DNA from: Nitrospinota bacterium
GTDB lineage: Bacteria; Nitrospinota; Nitrospinia; UBA9942
Length of the DNA stretch: 13,909 nt
Direction of reading: 5' to 3'
NCBI GenBank assembly: GCA_016234205.1
Contig: JACRGN010000121.1
Span: 1-13,909 of the forward strand
Below are positions 6,212 through 11,000 of the stretch, piece by piece. Below the pieces are notes generated by a model that saw only the letters and a list, made by a program, of their open reading frames with translations, did not search any database and was not told where the DNA came from. A program made the translations under genes and the position numbers. Within the stretch, counting starts at the first letter, position 1. Every line of letters starts with the position of its first letter.

Positions 6212-8061
6212 CGTACTGTAATACTCGTAAGTGGATCTGTTGTATTTAAGTTTTTAATAGTTTGTGTAGCCTCATCAGTTGTTCGGATACACCCTTGAGT
6301 AAGGGATTGAGGGTTCTGACGGCCTGAATGCACTCCCATCCACTGCCTTCCCGGAACATCAAAAACAAAATTTCCATGAGACCCATACCGACCAGTGGGT
6401 CCGCTTTCTGGGTGTGGCACATAATATGAGTATGGATATGTGCCTGGTGGCCAGCTACCATTACTATCAATCGTAGTATTATTTCCTGCTGGAAATTGAC
6501 CAATTAGGCTGCCCCCACTATCATACAGTGATAATGAACCTGTGTTGAAATTATAAGTAAGACTTGAAAGCCCAAAAGGATCAATAAACTTTACAGGATT
6601 ATTCCCAACATAGGAATAATGATTTAATGTCTGTGGAAGGTTTGTTAAACCCGGAAAAGGATCCTTGCTAATAAACCTTCCCATCTTCGGGTCATAATAT
6701 CTTGCCCTGTAGTAATACAAGCCAGTCTCTCTGTCATATTCCCTTGCTGTGTAGGTATATGGCTGTTTGACTTTGTGTCCATGATGTTTTAGATTGCCGA
6801 AGGAGTCATAGTCGTATCTCTGGACTACTTTGCCTTTCGCATCTGTGAGAGCAGTAACAGAGCCTAATCCGTCAAAGTGATAGTAATAGGTCTTTCCTTT
6901 CCTATCAATTGCCAGAGGTTCATCAATCCCTAATCCATGCACATATCTCGCTGTTATCTTGCCTTTGTGATTATACTCCATGATGATGTCTTCGTTGTCG
7001 TAGACATAATAGGTGGCTCTGGGATGGGAATGTTCTCCTTCTTCGTCATCTCCATCTTCTTCATCCTCTATTTCATGCCTGTGGATGACTTTAGCTAATC
7101 TCCTGCCAAATGGGTCATAAGTAAATTCAATAATCTTCTCTTTGCCATCTTTCTGCATCTCTACCCTTGTTAGTCTGTTCTCAAAGTCATAAGTATAGAA
7201 AGTAATTATTTTGATGTTCCCGTCATCATCGTATTTAAGCTTTTTTGTGAGATTGCCATTCTTGTCGTAGGTATAGACCACCCCTTTATCCCCTCCTTCT
7301 GAAGGAGGGGAAGGTTGCTTTGTCAGTTCTGATAATTGATTTCCCTCATTGTAAGTGTAATTCAGTTTTTCTTTTGGTCCAGTAAGTCGGTTGCCTACAG
7401 GGTCGTAGGTGAAGGTTTCTGCTTTGTGTTCAAATTCTTTTTCTTTGCCATTATGCCAAAGCTTTGTGGGTGTAGACTGGAGCAATCTATAAATAGCGTC
7501 ATAACTGTAGGTGTATTTAACTTCCCCCTCACCCCTACCCTCTCCCGCAAGGGTAGAGGGGGCTTCTGTCTTTGACAGCCTATTTCCTACTTTGTCGTGA
7601 GTATAGGTGAATGAGTCGAGAGTGTGGAGTTTTAATCCCTGCTTGAAGCCTGCAGGGACAGGGTTTGGGGGTTTCTTTTTGCCCTTGTTTTGCAGTTCAG
7701 TGTATTGTGTTAAAAGATTCGTGAGATTGCCAGTAGTGTCATAGGAATAAGTAGTTGTTACTTCGTTAGGATAAGTGAGTTTTGTGCGTCTGCCAGAGGT
7801 GTCGTAGGTGAAGGAGAAAATCCCCCTCAATCCCCCTTTTTCAAAGGGGGAGGCATCTATTTTAGTGAGGCGGTTGGTGGAATCGTAGGTGTAAGCAAGG
7901 CTGAAGCCTTGCCCTACAGTGTCTGAAGCTGTCATACTTGTCTTATTCCCTGATACATCATATTGGTAATTTATCGTTCTTCCATAAGAATCTGTCCCAG
8001 TCAGCGGTTTACTACTTGCGTCATAGGTGAAGGTTTCTTCTGTGTTGTCGGGATATTTTTT
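6208..8061 (-). CDS. RHS orphan module B: truncated RHS core with L,D-transpeptidase-like (Tlde1-type) toxin tip
   Basis: The frame opens after TAA at 8062-8064, just downstream of the module A stop, and joins the core at KKYPDNTEETFTYD. The first ATG is at 7935 and gives 575 residues (numbering used here). YD repeats, FTYDPFGRRLAK, GLGSVTALTD and YYYRARYYD follow, ending at DPFGL (6568-6582). The tip of about 118 residues holds GSHGNFVFDVPG, then H536 in MGVHSGR and C549 in QGCIRTTDEA. That His...GCxR pair is the catalytic signature of YkuD/L,D-transpeptidase-fold enzymes and of the T6SS effector family Tlde1 (DUF2778), which attack peptidoglycan. The product is thus probably a periplasm-acting toxin, not expressed from its own start. 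One YD unit present in A and D (SKGNILTATN) is missing near the start. The core contains four repeat insertions (7895-7919, 7821-7852, 7634-7666, 7524-7563) plus the one shared with D. Confidence 0.82.
   Translation of the reverse strand, partial: KKYPDNTEETFTYDASSKPLTGTDSYGRTINYQYDVSGNKTSMTASDTVGQGFSLAYTYDSTNRLTKIDASPFEKGGLRGIFSFTYDTSGRRTKLTYPNEVTTTYSYDTTGNLTNLLTQYTELQNKGKKKPPNPVPAGFKQGLKLHTLDSFTYTHDKVGNRLSKTEAPSTLAGEGRGEGEVKYTYSYDAIYRLLQSTPTKLWHNGKEKEFEHKAETFTYDPVGNRLTGPKEKLNYTYNEGNQLSELTKQPSPPSEGGDKGVVYTYDKNGNLTKKLKYDDDGNIKIITFYTYDFENRLTRVEMQKDGKEKIIEFTYDPFGRRLAKVIHRHEIEDEEDGDDEEGEHSHPRATYYVYDNEDIIMEYNHKGKITARYVHGLGIDEPLAIDRKGKTYYYHFDGLGSVTALTDAKGKVVQRYDYDSFGNLKHHGHKVKQPYTYTAREYDRETGLYYYRARYYDPKMGRFISKDPFPGLTNLPQTLNHYSYVGNNPVKFIDPFGLSSLTYNFNTGSLSLYDSGGSLIGQFPAGNNTTIDSNGSWPPGTYPYSYYVPHPESGPTGRYGSHGNFVFDVPGRQWMGVHSGRQNPQSLTQGCIRTTDEATQTIKNLNTTDPLTSITVR
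7278..7314. repeat. Translated palindromic insert in module B (same family and site as 3606-3643)
   Basis: CCCCTCCTTCTGAAGGAGGGG codes PSPPSEGGDKGV on the minus strand, identical in position to the insert of module D. Confidence 0.75.
7524..7563. repeat. Translated palindromic insert in module B (CCCTCTCCCGCAAGGG family)
   Basis: TACCCTCTCCCGCAAGGGTA pairs with itself across the GCAA loop and the minus strand reads PSTLAGEGRGEGEV. At this site module A has another palindrome family and module D a hexanucleotide repeat. The arms carry compensating changes (TACCC/GGGTA) relative to 4129-4168 (GCCC/GGGG). Confidence 0.75.
7634..7666. repeat. Translated palindromic insert in module B (CCCTGCTTGAAGCCTGCAGGG)
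   Basis: CCCTGC and GCAGGG arms flank TTGAAGCCT; the minus strand reads NPVPAGFKQGLKLH. Modules A and D at this site read directly PILKLQ or PILKLH, so this insert is unique to B. Confidence 0.7.
7821..7852. repeat. Translated palindromic insert in module B (CCCCCTTTTTCAAAGGGGG family)
   Basis: TCCCCCTTTTTCAAAGGGGGA is an inverted repeat; the minus strand reads ASPFEKGGLRGIFSF. A and D carry the CCCTCTCCC family at this same site (10502-10541 and 4129-4168). Confidence 0.75.
7895..7919. repeat. Translated palindromic insert in module B (GCAAGGCTGAAGCCTTGC)
   Basis: GCAAGGCT and AGCCTTGC are 8-base inverted arms; the minus strand reads TVGQGFSLAYTYD. A second copy lies in module A at 11086-11110. 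Confidence 0.75.
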
Positions 8062-8066
8062 TTAGA

Positions 8067-11000
8067 TCATTCAACCCTAATATTAATTTCATTTGATTTT
8101 AACTCTCCATCCCAGTAATATGATAATGGATACAGAAGTTCCTCTTTTTTAAATTTCCCTTCCAATATTTTTTTTTCTATCCAAGTCTTACTATAATTTT
8201 TGTATAGAACCTGTATCCGATATTGTCCTGTTTTATTGATTCCAAATTGATTCTCTCCTTCCTGTATATAGACATCATACTTATAAGACTCGGCAGGTAA
8301 AATAACTATAAAATCGTCGAGTTTTATTCGTGGGAGTTTTACTGTCCATTTACCTCTATATATAATTTTATGGTTATTCTTATCTTGAATCAAAACATCT
8401 GAGATAACCTCAGGAAAAAACTCTCCTCCTTCTGTAACTCTATGATAATACTCCTCAAAAAACCACCAACCTATTACAGGTTTATTCGATATATTTTTAA
8501 ATTCTATAGTCATCGGAATTTTTTCATGAAGCAAAAAGCTTTCTTTAGGTGTATAAATAATTAATTGCAATTGCTTATCTTTTTCGCCTTCAGAAGCAGA
8601 AGCTTCTGAAGGTCCTAATATTTTGCCTATAAGATTTATAGCTTTAGCAAACCATGTTTGCATACCACTACCCTCTGAATTAGAATCCTCAACATTTAAA
8701 TATCCAGATAGAACTATGGGCAATTTACTATAATTTATATTTTCAGCATCCCGTTCTTCAGGATATATTTGTCTTACGATTTTAAAATTATTTTCTATGC
8801 TGCTTTGACAATTGAAACACTTTCTTTCTGCACCTTGTGCTTCACTTTCACTATAGCCTATAGTATGTGTAACTTCATGAAGTATGGTAGATTCAAGACA
8901 TCCACATCCATCCCCAGATAAGCCATCAGGTGTAATTTCAATAAATGTAGCATTATTATATGTTCTACCACATATATAAGAATTAGGATTGTAGACTGAT
9001 CTTGTTCTTGGAATACACTTTACAGTAAGATTTTGAATCTTTTGTTTAAATTTATCTCTATCGCATTCTGGTAAGCATGTCTGAGAAGCTGTATCTGCTT
9101 TTGATACAGCGCTTCTAATTTTTAAAATCTCTGCTGCTTGACAATTTATCATAGCAACAGCTAATCCTAAAGGATCTACCTTATTTATTGGATTATTGAT
9201 TACATAAACATAAGGATTTAATTTCCATGGCTCAAATATAAAACCAATTGGTAATTTTGATTTACACACTTTGTTGCTGGAATTACCGTTAAATTGTAAT
9301 ATCGGGTCTTTTTGCAAAAACCTCCCTACCTTTGCATCATAATATCTTGCCCTGTAGTAATACAAACCAGTCTCTCTGTCATATTCTCTTGCAGTATAAG
9401 TATACGGCTGTTTGACTTTGTGTTCATGTCTCTTGAGTTTGCCGAAGGAGTCGTATTCGTATCTCTGGATTACTTTACCTTTTGCATCTGTGAGGGCGGT
9501 GATACTTCCGAGTCCGTCAGCATGATAATAATATACAGCCGACCTCCCCTTAGTCCCCTCCTTCGTAAGGAGGGGAAGAGAGAGGTCAATTGCCAATGGC
9601 TCGTCTATACCAGCACCATGCACATACCTTGCTGTAACTTTGCCTTTGTGATTATACTCCATGATGATGTCTTCGTTGTCGTAGACATAGTAAGTTGTGC
9701 GTGGAGATTCTTTGTCTTCATCGTCTTTGTCACCACTGTCATCATCGTCATCAGAGATTGCTTCGGCTTCGCCTCGCAATGACAAATGAGAGACGGATTT
9801 GGAGAGTCTTCTGCCAAAGGGATCGTAGGTGAAGGTGATTACTTTTATTTTGGATTTTAGATTTAGGATTTCGGATTTTAAAATCTCTACTTTTGTAAGC
9901 TGATTTTCATAGTCGTAGGTGTAAATGGTAGTCTTATTGATTTGACCTTCGTCGTCAAGTTCTATCATCTTTACCAAATTTCCATTATTATCATAAGTAA
10001 ATTCTCTTTTCCTTTCTTCTTCATCTTTCTTCTGCTTCGTTAGTTCCGTTAATTGGTTTGCGGTATTATAAGTGTATGAAAGTTTTTCTTTTGGTCCTGT
10101 CAACCTGTTTCCAACAGCATCGTAAGTGAATATCTCTGCTTTGTTTTCCAATTCCTTATCTTTGCCATTAAGTTTTGTAGGTAAAGATTGCAGAAGTCTG
10201 TAAATTGAATCGTAGGAGTAATCGTATTTAACTCCCCCCGCCCCCTCTTTAGAAAAGAGGGGAGAAATATTCTCTGTCTTGCTTAAACGATTGCCTACTT
10301 TATCATGAGTATAAGTAAATGAATCAATAGTCTGGAGTTTTAGGATTGGAGGTTTCTTTTTGCCCTGCTCTTTTAGTTCAGCGTATTGGGTCAGAAGGTT
10401 TGTAAGGCTGCCAGCAGTGTCATAGGAATAGGTAGTTGTTACTCCATTTGGGTAAGTGAGTTTTGTGCGTCTGCCAGAGGTGTCGTAGGTGAAAGAGAAG
10501 ACCCCCTCACCCCCGCCCTCTTCCACAAGGGGAGAGGGGGATTTTATCTGTGTTAATCTGTGGTTAATATCATAGTTGTATTTTATTTCCTTTCCTTCTG
10601 GTGTGGTCATCTTTACCTTATTCCCTGCGGTATCATACTCATATTTTATCACCCTTCCATACGAATCCGTTACAGTCAGTGGCTTGCCACTTGCATCATA
10701 GGTGAAGGTATAAGAGATATGCTGATTCGTAGCGGTGAGGATGTTGCCTTTTGAGTCATAAGTAAAACTCTCTGTGGTGCTATCGGGATAGGTCTTTTTT
10801 ATAAGCCTTCCAAGAGCATCGTAGGTATAGGTAATAGTATTTCCATTGGCATCGGTTCTGGAAATTAAATTCCCCTTTGAATCATAAGAATAACTTATCG
10901 TGTTACTAAGTGAGTCTGTTTCTTTTGTGAGTCTTCCGAGTGTGTCATATTCATAGGTGGTAATATTTCCTTTTGCATCTGTGATGGATGTAAGATTGTC

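Larger units (their letters stand above)
9162..10803 (-). repeat. RHS core copy in module A shared with orphan modules B and D (C shares only its last part)
   Basis: This stretch, from KKTYPD to DPLGL, is repeated with high similarity in module D (2849-4441) and module B (6568-8061). Its last third is repeated in module C (5178-about 5766). All copies are direct repeats on the minus strand. They offer long homology tracts for exchanging tips between the expressed gene and the orphan cassettes. Confidence 0.8.

Noticed and set aside
9312..9782. 156-codon open frame on the plus strand
   Set aside because: It is the complement of the RHS core of module A, whose YD, RARYYD and DPFGRR motifs prove the minus-strand frame.
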